Below, one piece after another: positions 22,650-33,784 of a stretch of 64,000 bases of DNA. The notes under the pieces are model-generated. The model saw nothing but the letters and a program-made list of their open reading frames with translations, did no database searches and had not been told where the DNA came from. Origin of the DNA: Calamus simplicifolius (lineage: Eukaryota > Streptophyta > Magnoliopsida > Arecales > Arecaceae); the NCBI GenBank assembly GCA_900491605.1, contig UESW01004010.1, forward strand, positions 914,807 through 978,806, in the 5' to 3' direction. The number at the start of each line of letters is the position of its first letter. The first letter of the stretch is position 1. Made by a program: the position numbers and the translations under genes.

Positions 22650-22875
22650 AAAGTCAATAGAATCTGATATTCCAAATCAAAGATTGGTAACCCAAGATTC
22701 AAGCATTAAGCATCCAATCCGAAGGCAATAAAATCTGGTATTCCAAATCAAAGATTGGTAACCCAAGATTCAAGCATTAAGCATCCAATCCGAAGGCAAT
22801 AGAATCTGGTATTTCAAATCAAAGATTGGTAACTCAAGATTCAAGCATTAAGCATCCAATCCGAAGGCAATAGAG
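22650..22875. repeat. Second tandem repeat, also 71-bp unit, about 3 copies
   Basis: AGATTGGTAA-type starts fall at 22681, 22752 and 22823, again 71 bp apart. The unit (CATCCAATCCGAAGGCAATA and neighbours) shows no clear similarity to the other 71-bp array. Confidence 0.85.
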
Positions 22876-23344
22876 TTATAGATAGTTTAAAAACATAATT
22901 CAGTGATGATTCAAAATATCATAGAATTATAAATAGAAATCTATAAGATAATTGAATCCAGTTCAAACAATGCAAATATAATTAAACTTGAAAGTCATTT
23001 TATCAAATGAACCATATTACCTTATATTATGAATTACAATATACCTGGGATAAATGAAGTGTATTGTTCCGTGATGAATAACCTAAATTGCTTGAACTTG
23101 ACAGATACAATATTAGCACAATACTTAATTATTTTGCATTTCATCAAAATCAATATGGGGTCAACAATCTTTTCCTTTTGATGATGATAAAAATATTAAG
23201 TATTCAAAAAGAAATAAGTAATTCAATCAAAGCATTCTTTGCAACTCTAAAGCATAAGATAGTGCATGCCAAATATATGTGTAATGTATCGAAAACTTAA
23301 TTTTTTTTAAAAAAAATTATATCTTGCAAAGCTCCCCCTTTGGT

Positions 23345-24474
23345 TTTGATACAATAAAGTTTTCAAAAATATTCATTTGAGTTTTCTAGAAAGAAAAAAA
23401 AATAGAATGTATGAAAGCTTTAAAATCAGAATTGTATGCTTTTCATTTCTCCCATTCCATTTTTCAAAATAAGTTTTCGAAACATAACATTGAAAGTCAA
23501 AATGTGTGTTTTCTATTTCTCCCCCATGATTATGAAGTGCATTTATTTCAAAAAAAATTTATAAAAGCTTTTAAAATTAGAATGTATGCTTTCCATTTCT
23601 TCCCCTTTTTGTCATTAATCAAAAAGAAGGTGAAAGAGTTTGCATCTATCACTGTATGTCTTTTCTTTAATGGAATGAATAAGTATAACAAGTAATGATA
23701 AGCATAAATTTTTTAACATTATGCAGATATTATGAAGTACAGATGAAATTAAACAAATCTTGCAAACCATACAAACCAGTCATTAATAAGTTACAAGCCA
23801 ATACACACATTGGTCCTCAATAGTAAGCAGCAGTTATACAATCCATACAAACATAATAAATAAGAAACATAGTTTTAAAACAACATAAGTCCAAATAATA
23901 GAAGTAACATAGGCAGGAGCAATATAAGCAAAAATCTAGAAGCAACATCAGTCTATGACATCAATGTGAGAAGACGAAAAAGATCCACGAGCACGTCTGA
24001 AAGGATGAGATGACCTCAAATAAGGGACAGGACGTCGAGTGGGGTCTTCAACATTAGGAGACAACTGAGATATAAAAGATTGAATTTCTTGTTGCATATT
24101 ATGGCACTCAGTAATGAGCCTAGAATAACTATCAAGAGCACGCTGGGCCTTGACAGTTTGTAATTTAAAAGAAGACATCTCATTACTTGCAATGCCAGCA
24201 TTATCCAACAAGGAGTTCACATCCTTTCTCAGCTTGCCTAACTCGGCAAAGAAATTAGAAATATCCATCATAGTACCATAATTGAAAGCTTTCCTTTAAT
24301 GATGGTCGCACAGCGTTGTAAATCATATAGGCTTAATTTGATTTCACTTAGGGTAGAGAACATTGAAGATATATGGGGAATCATTGTAGTATCAGAAGAA
24401 CAAGAAGATGAACTATTGATAGATCCATCAAGAGAAACAACATCAGAAATCCTATGAACCAAAGTCTCCATATC
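23345..24474 (-). pseudogene. Downstream open-reading-frame remnant of the SIRE/Maximus-type copia element
   Basis: Two minus-strand segments, 24471-24268 and 24271-23948, encode a Ser-rich stretch followed by a helical, coiled-coil-like part (LRKDVNSLLDNAGI, AQRALDSYSRLITEC). I do not recognise a defined domain. The position suits the extra 3' frame of SIRE/Maximus elements: upstream of a C-run tract (CCCCTTTTTGTCATTAATCA at 23602-23621, purine-rich on the minus strand) and the LTR. The 1.1 kb otherwise holds AT-rich sequence. The right edge at about 24475 meets CACTA-type repeats. Confidence 0.35.
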
Positions 24475-25270
24475 ATCAGGATAAAAAATTTAAACTTAGC
24501 AATGGAACTATTTTGTCGCTAAAATCAGGGTAAAAAAAATTTAAACTTAGCGATGAAAATTTTTTGTTGCTACAACTAGGGTAAAAAAAATAAAACTTAG
24601 TGATGAAAATTTTTTGTCGCTAACGTTAGTGACAAAAATTTTTCGTCACCAAAATCAGGATTAAAAAAAATTTAAACTTAGTGACGAAAATATTTCATCG
24701 CTAAAAAATTAGGGTTAAAAAATTAAACTTAGTGATGAAATATTTTCGTTGCTAAAATCAGGGTAAAAAAATTAAACTTTGCGATGAAAAACTTTTGTTG
24801 CTAAAACTAGGGTAAAAAAAATAAAACATAGTGATGAAAATTTTTATCACTAATCCATCGCTAACATTAGTGACGAAAATTTTTCATCGCTAAAATCAGG
24901 ATAAAAAAATTAAACTTAGCGACAGAAATATTTCGTTGCTAAAATCAAGATAAAAAAAATTAAACTTAGCGATGGGGTAAAAAAAATTAAACTTAGCAAT
25001 GAAAATTTTTCATCGCTAAAACCAGGGTAAAAAAAAGAAACTTAGTGATGAAAAATTTTTGTCGCTAATCCGTCGCTAAAGTTAGTGACAAAAATTTTTC
25101 TCACTAATTTGATGCTAAAATTTTTTGTTAGCAATGGAAACTGTCTGTCACTAAAATAATAATTTTTTATTATTTGTACTCATTGATTCATCGATGATCC
25201 AAAGCTATTTGCTACGATGTAGATCCATTGCTAAATTTCATCGTTATTTCGCTCTTTTTGCTTGTAGTAT
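24475..25270 (+). mobile_element. 3' end of a CACTA-type transposon with subterminal repeats
   Basis: About ten units contain TTAAACTTAGCGATGAAAAT and TTTTTCGTCGCTAA in various states, in both orientations within a unit. The block ends at TTTTTGCTTGTAGTA (25256-25270). CACTA elements end with CTTGTAGTG and carry such subterminal repeats; the last G is A here. It may be the other end of the element whose transposase lies at 18028, with the copia material nested between, but that link is inferred. Confidence 0.55.
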
Positions 25271-26121
25271 AACAATAATGCATGTCAAATAATAAATCTA
25301 TCTTTGGATCAATTTATTACTCATATGTAAATCCTTATAATTGTTACGTATTACCATCACAATATGTGTAGTTCGGTCAAGCATTAACCTTTCTTTGGAT
25401 CGACTAATACCCGCATGAAATATACACATACATAACATCCAACATCCTTCATGAACCATCTACACAAAAGAGATTAGTTTTTGTGATATCTTGTTTAAAT
25501 TAGTTTAATTTAGAATGATGGATAAATTTATTATGCATAAAAATATTATTAATTGAAATTTGATTAAAATTTCTATATAAATTGATTCTAATCTATATTA
25601 AAAATAAAATTTATTTGTTTCAAACTACCTTTATATCAGAAAAAATAATTTAGGCTAATGAATAAGGTGCTAGAATCCTGCTTCGATTCTCTGCACCAGC
25701 AATTTATGCCTTTTTTTTTTTTTTTTTAATGTACTACGCCACACTAGTGGCAGCGGTAAACGGGAACTCCACGCAATAGCCACACCAGCGGCTATATTTC
25801 AGTGGAATACGCCAGATTTCAGCGGCTAAAAACCTCCTGGGAAGATGGGAAGGTTTTCCTAGAAAAAATCCTAGCGGACAGCCTAGGAAAAGTTTTCTTA
25901 ATGCATGCCTCATTTTTTCTAATTGCATTAAAAAAAAAAAGGCAACGCGTTTAGAAAAATTTTTAGTGAAAAAAAAAAATCCAATGAATTGAACATATTG
26001 CCAATGAATTCCTGACAAAAAATGACAATGCGTGAAAAATACGTTTTTCTTTATTTAGTTTACGGTCTGAATCCAAGAAAAATCAAACTAAATTTGTTCT
26101 TAATGATTCAACATGAATAGA
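25271..26121. other. Intergenic stretch, nothing recognised
   Basis: AT-rich sequence with a T-run at 25711-25727. A minus-strand frame at 26018-25734 has no family motif and crosses A-runs, so it is not called. Confidence 0.4.
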
Positions 26122-26616
26122 GGCTTTGATACAAATTATTGGAAATTAAACCTAAACCTTTGATGAAAACCATTACTAGGAAGCCCAAAAATCATTTATG
26201 TTCAATCATCAAGAATCAATAAACGACAATAAATGAAAGCATATCTGAATCCATATTGCTTGATTGCTTTCTAGAGTTATGCGGTTAGCTTTCTAGATCA
26301 GCACGTTCTTCCAAAGAATCCTTTAGATTTTTCTTTAGGGTTTTCTTTCTGATGATGATGGAGTTCAGAGAGACCATAACCACTATATATATAGATAACT
26401 TCATCATTATCTTTTAGTATTTTTATTTTAGCCCATCATAAAAATAGAAATAACTCCTTATGTCTTTACACATTAAAGGCCCACACTCTATTAGATACAA
26501 TAAAACTCAAATCATTGAAACTTTAGCAGATCACTTTTAATTGGGCTTAATCATTTTGATAGTCCATAATACAATTATTTCACACATAAGTCCAATATTA
26601 GATTAATGATCCAACA
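26122..26616 (-). repeat. Copia-type LTR (26140-26616) with adjoining primer site
   Basis: On the minus strand the LTR starts TGTTGGATCATTAATC and ends GTTTAATTTCCA, and is followed by TTTGTATCAAAGCC (26137-26124), a decayed initiator tRNA-Met site (usual TGGTATCAGAGCC). A TATATATATAG block (about 26381-26392) suits a promoter. No internal region follows on the left, so this is a truncated 5' end. Confidence 0.5.
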
Positions 26617-26884
26617 GGTCCAATCGAATATAAAGTTGGCAGCGGCATGGACTGAGGTATACCAACTGTGGCTATACTAATAGCTATAGAAAGAATGCAG
26701 ACAAGAATCCATATATTTTTACTCCCTCACCAAACCACTATTATGTAGGAAAGCATTACATTTTATAGAAAACAGAAAGAGCACGATCGACATTAAATGT
26801 TGCTCTATGAATTAATACCTTTAAGGCTCCAACTATAAAAAGGAGGCAAAGGGTCTTGAACAGAGGAGATAGAGCTAGAGAATT
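26617..26884. other. Intergenic stretch, nothing recognised
   Basis: No reading frame, repeat or family signature was seen between the copia LTR and the first MITE. Confidence 0.4.
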
Positions 26885-26887
26885 TTA

Positions 26888-27199
26888 GGTAGTGTTTGAT
26901 AGAAAAAATATATCCATGATAAGTGTACGGGATAGAGTTTACCCTCTGGCTATCCCATTGATCATATCAAATGCAAAAAGGTAAATCCATAGGATAACTT
27001 TTTTTTTACTTATATTTGGAGGGATAACCAGCTATTCTTGCATTTTCTAGGGAATAAATTAAGGGGATAACCCATGGTTAACCATGGATTATCCCTTTGG
27101 TTAACTTTATTCCCAGCTATCCCTTATAGTTATGGCTTTTGGAAATAAGAGGGGATATCCCTTGGATATCCTCTCTTATTCCCTATTTCAAACACTACC
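26888..27199. mobile_element. Tourist-type (PIF/Harbinger) MITE, copy 1 (312 bp)
   Basis: It begins GGTAGTGTTTGATAGAAA and ends TTTCAAACACTACC, so the ends are inverted repeats. TTA lies on both sides (26885-26887 and 27200-27202), the 3-bp duplication typical of PIF/Harbinger. It has no coding capacity. Confidence 0.8.
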
Positions 27200-27202
27200 T
27201 TA

Positions 27203-27547
27203 GGTAGCGTTTGATAGAAAAATATTATCCATGGATAAGTGTACGTGATAGAATTTATTCACTGGTTATCCTTAGGGATATCCTTTTGCTATCCCATTGA
27301 TTCTATCAAATGCAAAAAAAGTAAATTCATAGGATAACTTTTTTTACTCTTAATTGGAGGGATAACCAGCTATTCCTGCATTTTCTAGGGAATAAATTGA
27401 GGGATATCCCATGGTTAACCATGGATTATCTCTTTGGTTAACTTTATTCCCAGCTATCCCTTATAGTTATGGCTTTTGGGGATAAGAGAGGATATCCTCA
27501 GGATATCCTCAGGATAACCCCTCTTATCCCCTATTTCAAACACTACC
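27203..27547. mobile_element. Tourist-type (PIF/Harbinger) MITE, copy 2 (345 bp)
   Basis: It begins GGTAGCGTTTGATAGAAA, ends TTTCAAACACTACC, and is flanked by TTA (27200-27202, shared with copy 1, and 27548-27550). It is collinear with copy 1 apart from a few short indels, for example an extra GGTTATCCTTAGGGATATCC region near 27263 and a duplicated CTCAGGATAT near 27496. Confidence 0.8.
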
Positions 27548-27550
27548 TTA

Positions 27551-27994
27551 GAGTTTTTCAACGGAAGAGGATATGAAGAATAGAGGCGAGAGCTGCGTGT
27601 CCATCAATTGCTTCTAATGAAAAACATAAATTTTCTTAGTTTTCTTTTTGCTTTTAATATGAACTAATTTTTTTTCTAAAGCATTGATTTAACCTATCAA
27701 TGAACACACAATTTATTTTATTAGTTATTTTATTTTTAATATTTTCATGATTGAGTGTTTAATTCTTATGATTAATGTTTATCATTTATTGTTTGATTAA
27801 TTGAATTACAATGAGACCTAAAGGTGATTTGTTATTTCTTATGATTAATTCTTACAATTTATTATTTTTGTTGTTTTAAATTTAGAATTAAACACCATTA
27901 GTTAAGCAAAAGTAAAGATACATGATTAATATGATTTATGAAAAATTTAAAGTGGAATCTCTAATTAATTAAATTTATATAGGAACAATATAGA
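27551..27994. other. AT-rich intergenic stretch, nothing recognised
   Basis: No reading frame or repeat of note was seen between the second MITE and the subtilase-like fragment. Confidence 0.4.
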
Positions 27995-28141
27995 ACCATC
28001 CACCGCACATGGTGGAAGGATAACAGAAGTGCGATGGATTCGGAATGGTGTCACTTGGACTGTGGGAATTGGGGAAGCCTTTGTGCTGTATATAAGGAAT
28101 AATTCATGATCTACGACGTTAATCGCGTGCAAGAACGGAGC
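27995..28141 (-). pseudogene. Inverted partial copy of the subtilase promoter, leader and first codons
   Basis: Read on the minus strand, this matches 48703-48847: GCTCCGTTC, the TATA-like TTATATACAGCAC, CCCAATTCCCACAGT, and the start region up to GTGGATGG. The copy has ATC where the gene has its ATG (complement of 28033-28035). Similarity stops abruptly at both ends and nothing of the protease domains is here. It is therefore a promoter-plus-signal-peptide fragment, not a second gene. Confidence 0.8.
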
Positions 28142-28912
28142 GATACGCCCATATGTCCGTACAAAGGAAGGAAAAGAGAGTTAAAAAGATAAAGATGGCA
28201 TCCATACAATGACAATAGCTAGACTAGAATTCTTTCAATAAATTCCGTTTTTTTCTCTTGAGTAAACAACACTAATAAATTCATACATTAATATAAATTA
28301 TATGTTTTAATGCAATCACAATAGTTCAACATTTTTGAATGATCAGAAACCAAACTTTAAGTGCATTTTGAATTTCATAAGATCAGTCCACCTTAATCTT
28401 TTTTATGAACAGAATGTGCTATTGTCTTGGCTCATCTTGTTATTTTAAACAGAGATGCCTCAAGACTCAATCGAAAAATAAGACCACGCTGATCTTTTTT
28501 ATCAAACTGCTATAGCTTTGGCTCAGCTTGATACTTTAAGCAGGGATGCCTTGAGATAAATCGATTTGAGATGTTGAGATAATGATGATAGCCTATACCA
28601 TTACCAACTTAATGTCTTGTAGGGATTTGAACCGGACGAATGTCAGAACTAGTCAACAAAGAGGAGGAAAAAAGGTTGAGATGTTGCAAGCCACCTAAGT
28701 TTAGCATCCTACAACGACGAAAGCAATAAAGGCCATCTCCTCTCATACAAACATGAAGTCATGCGCCATCTAGAATTAGTGTGGTCAGACTGTTTGATAT
28801 AGCTTTATTTCATCAGGTCTTCTCCATTTTTTCTTCGAATCATGAATGCCATCTTTATCTGTTTACCTCTCTGTATATAAAGAATAAAATCATAAGCTCC
28901 AATTTTACATTT
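28142..28912. repeat. Intergenic stretch with one imperfect direct repeat
   Basis: Two diverged copies of about 75 bp (28392-28470 and 28488-28562) share GATCTTTTTTAT, TTGGCTCA and AGGGATGCC-type words. No gene was recognised here. Confidence 0.4.
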
Positions 28913-28917
28913 GTACG
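28913..28917. repeat. Target site duplication of Tat element 2, left copy (GTACG)
   Basis: GTACG precedes the 5' LTR; GCACG follows the 3' LTR at 47357-47361. One of five bases differs, which fits an old insertion. Confidence 0.55.
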
Positions 28918-29945
28918 TGATGAGGGATAAAATTGCCATTGCATTATCGACCGCCCACATCGATAATTGGGTCATGCCCAATCCAAATACCCTACCAGCC
29001 AGCTGGCATAACAGCCAAGCGACGAAGCCAAATCGCCTTTGACAAAGTCGGATCGCCCCGACAACCAGAACCATCCTCATACCTCGGCCATCTGAGCCGA
29101 CCGTACCTCGGTAACCCGAGCTATCCCCATACCTCGGCCATCTAAGTCGACCATACCTCGATAACCCGAGCTATCCTCATACCTCGGCCATCTGAGCCGA
29201 CCGTACCTCGGTAACCCAAGCTATCCTCATACCTCGGCCATCCGAGCTGAGCCATTCTACACCTTGGAAAACCAGATTATTCCTTGTTCTAGCCGAACCA
29301 AGGCATTCAAAATACCTCTGCAGAATTCGGCACGGGAGAGTTCGAATTCACTATAACTGAATAAGATTCCAAGCAGGGAATCATACCCAGAAGTAGCCTA
29401 GGACCCACAAGAGTGGTCTAGAACCTACGTAATCACCGAATCTCAAGGCATCACCAGTTTTTCCAGCAGTCGATCCTCTAACTGACAAGATGCGGACCCT
29501 ACTGGCCTCATAACAAACTTGATTTGGATCCGTTTCGAATCCTAACAGCTTTCAGACCCCATTCGAGGCACATCCAAGGAATTAGGTGATCGTCTATAAA
29601 TACCACAGCCCTCCAATCTCTTAGGTACGCAACTTTTACACACACAATTACTCATACTCATACTCATTCACGGGCTCGGAGATTCCATTGAAGCTCCCCT
29701 TGAGCTTAGAGCTTAGGAAAGAGCGCCCGCCTAAGGGGAACTCTTCTGTGAGAGTCTTCTCCTCACCTCTGCTTGCTGTGAATATCCACTAATTTGGGCG
29801 TCAGAGGGTCCTCCGCAGAGGGCAACCCCCATAGCACCCTCTACGTGCGAACTGTCTTGTAGGTTCCGCCCGAGGCGACAAGACCGACGTCCGGATCAGG
29901 AGCCAGAAGCGCATCCGAGTCGAAGAACGGATTTTCATAGCAACA
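28918..29945 (+). repeat. 5' LTR of Tat element 2 (1,028 bp)
   Basis: It starts TGATGAGGGATAAAATTGCC and ends TTCATAGCAACA. It aligns along its length with the 3' LTR at 41280 (1,014 bp once the copia insert is removed). It contains a 50-bp tandem repeat (units with ACCTCGGCCATCTGAGCCGA starting near 29083, 29133, 29183 and 29233). Confidence 0.85.
29595..29601 (+). promoter_or_regulatory. TATA box of the Tat element 2 LTR
   Basis: GTCTATAAATACCACAG; the 3' LTR has the same box at 41956-41962. Element transcription would begin about 30 bp downstream. Confidence 0.6.
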
Positions 29946-29947
29946 GA

Positions 29948-29965
29948 TTGACGCTAGAGGAAGGG
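29948..29965 (+). other. Primer binding site of Tat element 2
   Basis: TTGACGCTAGAGGAAGGG starts two bases after the LTR's terminal CA. It resembles the TTGGCGC-type site of Tat elements with one change. The cognate tRNA was not determined. Confidence 0.5.
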
Positions 29966-30163
29966 CCCCAAGTCCCATAAACTTGTGATCCAGGAGACAA
30001 GACTCAAAAAAATCAGAAGAAGCATCCTCTAATAGCCAATCGGAAAAGAGCTACGTCTGAAGCTCAAGATCAGGCCGCCTCTCAAAGGCTTGATCCGATT
30101 AGCGGTGCGGTACCTCCATCGCCACCGCCAGCTGAAACCCCTTCACCACCTGCAACGGTGGTA

Positions 30164-31459
30164 ATGTTGGACCAGTTCGCCATTCTAGTCCAGTAGGTTC
30201 AGGCATTGACCCAGTTGGTCCAGAGACTCCAGCGACTCCTGGCCATGCCGTCCCTGCTCCTCAGCTTCACGAAGAGGTCGCTGCTCCTGCTCTGCCAATA
30301 ATTTCTTCCTCTAATTTGCCAGAAGTAGCGGATTATCATCGCCAGCCCGCAAAGGCAAAACCAGCACCGCAGCGAGCTGGAGGGAAGAGCCCGCTCAGAT
30401 CTAGGCGGGTTCATTCCCCTTCTTCGGTGTCTTCCCAAAGATCGACGCCGTTGCCACCTTCCCATCACCCGATCCCTTTTACCACTCTGGATGAGGGGAT
30501 TAGGCAGCAGATGCAGGAGATGCAGCAAGAATGACGTGGGAGTTAGATGCCGCTAGGCAAGCCCCTCCGCCTCAACCGAAAGCAGAGCAGGGCATCTCCT
30601 TCTCCGAGAGGATCATGAGGGAAGTGATTCCTCCTCATGTTAAACTCCCAACCATCGAGCCATAACATGGATCCATCGATCTTGATGACCATCTCAGCAG
30701 CTTCAGATCTATCATGATGTTCCACGGAGCATCGGATGCGATCCTATGCAGAGCCTTCCCCTCCACCCTAAGGGGATCTGCTCGAACCTGGTTCAACAGC
30801 TTGAAGCCAGGTTCCATTAATTCTTTTGATGAGCTGAGCTGTTTGCTTATCAGCCAGTTCATCAGCAGCCATTGCTAGTGATGGAGATCTGATTCCCTCT
30901 CCAAGGTCAAGCAGAGAGAGGGGGAATCACTGAAGAATTACCTCGGCCGCTTCAACATGGCCCTTTTAGAAGTCAACCATCTCAACCACGAGGTGGCCAT
31001 GTCTGCCCTGGCCGAAGGAGTGTCCAAGGAGGGAGACTTCTACTTGGACCTAGAGGTTAATTACCCAAAGAGCCTTTCAGACATGATGTCCCTAGCGAAC
31101 AAGTACGCTAGGGTTGAAGAATCAAGGAGATCAGCTCGGGCCGAGCAGCTGATGAAGAAGGAGGCAAGGGCTCGAACAAGCAACAAGCCCACCGCCGCCC
31201 TAGCCCGCTTCGCCACCATAGAGCTCCTCCACCGCCGCCTCGAGACCGAATCTGGAGTCCAGCCTGAAGGTTCAACCGCTACACTCCCCTTACCGTGCCA
31301 AGAGCACAGATCCTGATGGAGATTGAGCAGCAAATTCTCCTGCCACCCTCTCTTCGAGGCAATGCAACTCGGAGGGACCCTACCAAGTACTGCCACTTTC
31401 ATCGGGACTACAGGCATTATACTGAAGACTGCTGGCAGCTAAAGAACAAGATCGAGTGA
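30164..31459 (+). pseudogene. Tat element 2 gag, broken
   Basis: The capsid core has HGSIDLDDHLSSFRSIMMFH, GASDAILCRAFPSTLRGSAR and TWFNSLKPGSINSFDEL (about 30655-30860). A stop precedes HGSIDL and two follow in FISSHC. The next open piece (30957-31316) has VAMSALAEGVSKEGDFYLDL and SLSDMMSLANKYARVEES. A Cys/His cluster, CHFHRDYRHYTEDC (CX2HX4HX4C), follows near 31390-31432, with Arg where related copies have Gly. The true start codon is uncertain; the ATG at 30164 is the first reasonable one after the primer site. Confidence 0.7.
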
Positions 31460-31699
31460 TTGATTTAGTGGGGTAGGCTGGACCGGTTCAGGGGTCCCCC
31501 TGAGCCAAACAATGAGGAGAATCGCCAACCCGAGCCTCGCCAGCTTCCTCCACCGAATCCTCCTGTCCTTAGCAATGTCAATGTGATAACGACGGCCGGA
31601 TCCCCATTCTCTTGGCCGGGCAAGGAGGAAAATTCACCAAAGAAGGCTCGAATCAATGAGCTCACTTTCTCTGATGAAGACCTTGGAGAGGTATAGTAC

Positions 31700-32260
31700 C
31701 CCCACGATGATGCTTTGGTTGTATCTTTAAATATGAACAATTATGATGTACACCAAATCTTGGTTGATAGTGGAAGCTCTGTTAATGTTCTGTATTTTGA
31801 TGCCTTTGTGATATTAAAATTCCGAATAGAAAGCCTTCGACTGGTGGAGTCCACCCTAGTAGGCTTCACAGGTGACTCCATAATTCCTAAAGGAGTCATC
31901 ACTCTGTCAGTCCAAGACGGCACCTAGCCCCGTGTGGCTACTGTGCTCATGGATTTCCTCATGACCAAGCTCAGGTCTCCTTACAATGCCATCCTCGGTA
32001 GACCAAGGCAAATATCTCTCAAAGCCATCATTTTCATTCCCCATCTCACCATGAAGTTCCCCACCGAATGGGGAGTGGGGGTTGTTCGAGGAAGTCAGAT
32101 CATAGCTCGGTATTGCTTTATTGCCGACCTTCAATCCAGAAAGCCCAAGGTGGATGAGCTGGTGCTCGAGAAGATCTCACCGAGCAACGAGGAGAGCTGG
32201 CTAAAGAACTGGAGGAGGTACCACTTGACGAGGCTCGGCCCGACCAAACTATAAAGGTTG
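31700..32260 (+). pseudogene. Tat element 2 protease, broken
   Basis: The aspartic protease active site is seen in ILVDSGSSVNVLYFDAF (31755-31805), and the C-terminal AILGRPR motif lies near 31989-32010. A TAG at 31927-31929 separates the two within one frame. The protease is followed by a linker rich in charged residues up to 32254 and then reverse transcriptase. Confidence 0.7.
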
Positions 32261-32409
32261 GGTCACAGTTGGAAGGAAAGCTTCGGCAAGAATTAATCGA
32301 ATTCCTTCGAAGGAATGCTGATGTCTTCGCCTGGTCTGCATCGGATATGCCCGGAATCAGCCCAGATGTCCTGGTCCACCGTCTCAGCATGGATGAGATA
32401 TTCAGACCC

Positions 32410-33779
32410 ATTAAGTAGAAGAAAAGGAGCTTCACCCCTGAGCGCCAAAAAGCCATCGAAGAAGAGGTAGATAAACTCATCAAAGCCAAGTTTATCCGGG
32501 AGGTTAGCTACCCCGACTGGCTGGCAAATGTGGTCATGATGAAAAAGTCGAATAGCAAATGGAGGATCTGCATTGACTTCACAGACCTCAACAAGGCCTT
32601 TCTAAAAGATAGCTTCCTTCTTCCGCAGATCGACCAACTCGTGGATTCAACTTCAGGGCATCAAATTCTGACTTTTATGGATGCCTATTTGGGCTACAAC
32701 CAGATCCAAATGGCACCCGAAGACGATGAGAAAACCACCTTCATCATCGACCAAGGTATCTATTGCTACCGAGTTATGCCCTTTGGTTTGAAAATGCAGG
32801 TGCCACCTACCAAAGGCTAGTCAACAAAGTCTTCAAGGAACAAATTGATCAAAACATGGAGGTGTATATTGATGATATGCTGGTGGAAAGCAAGGAGGCA
32901 TCCCAGCACGTCAAGGATCTTGCGGAGAGCTTTGCTACACTTTGAAAGTATCAAATGAAGGTCAACCCCACCAAATGCGCCTTCGGGGTCAATTCCGGGA
33001 AATTCCTCGGCTTCATGGTTTCTCAACGAGGCATCGAGGCAAACCCTAAGAAGATCCAAGCCCTGCAACAAATGGCCCCGCCTGGGTCGGTCAAGGACGT
33101 GCAATGCCTCACTGGAAAAGTGGCAGCCCTCAGTCGCTTCATTGCTCGATCGGTCGAAAAATGCCTTCCCTTCTTCAAAGTGCTTCGGTCGGCCAAAAAC
33201 TTTCAGTGGACCCCAGATTGCCAGAAGTCCTTCGATGACCTTAAGAAATACCTCGGCTCACCACCTCTCCTCAGCAGCCCAATGCCAAGGGAAGTGTTGA
33301 ATCTATACCTGGCGGTCTCTGAAGATGCTGTTGGCTCGGTGCTAATTAGAGAGGAGAACAATGAAGCAGAGTACGAAGCCTTGCTCTTTGGACTCCGAAT
33401 CTCCCATGAGCTTAAAGTCAAAAAGCTGATTGCCTACATCGACTCCCAATTGGTGGCTGGCCAAGTGCAGGGAGAATTCGAGGCTCGAGAGCTGAGTATG
33501 ATTCGGTATCTCCAAAGGGTGCACGATTTATCCTCCTGTTTCGATGAATTTAAAATTGTCCATATCCCAAGGACTGAAAACACGTGCGCCAACCTTCTGT
33601 CCTGCCTGGCAACTACGAAGTCAATGGATCTCGAGCGAAGATTCCACTTGGAAGTCCTGGAGAAGCCTAGCATCGCCGATACTAATCGAATGATGCAGAT
33701 TGACACTGAACCATCCTGGATGGACCCCCTACACCAGTATCTCAAAGAAGGGTTGCTGCCCACTGATAAAAGGAAGTAA
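32410..33779 (+). pseudogene. Tat element 2 reverse transcriptase with fused, deleted RNase H region
   Basis: Reverse transcriptase has WRICIDFTDLNKAFLKDSF, TFMDAYLGYNQIQM, a frameshift near 32795, then YIDDML (32865-32882) and GKFLGFMVSQRGIEANPKK. The connection ends AVGSVLIREE and runs directly into NNEAEYEALLFGLRISHELK, which belongs to the middle of the second RNase H-like domain. By comparison with Tat element 1 about 0.5 kb is missing: most of the first RNase H and the start of the second. The junction (about 33346-33362) is in frame, so the segment 32955-33779 is open to its stop. A TGA also lies at 32943-32945. Confidence 0.8.
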
Positions 33780-33784
33780 GGAAG

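Larger units (their letters stand above)
21143..23328 (-). repeat. Probable 3' LTR of a Ty1/copia SIRE/Maximus-type element (2,186 bp)
   Basis: On the minus strand it would start TGCAAGATATAA, directly after the purine tract ACCAAAGGGGGAGC (23344-23331), and end CCCGGCAACA. The plus-strand sequence near the end, AACCCAAGAGGAGGGGTGA, resembles what I know of such LTRs. It holds a 62-bp direct duplication (21376 and 21438) and two 71-bp arrays. No primer site lies outside the left end, as expected for a 3' LTR. The assignment is a moderate inference. Confidence 0.5.
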
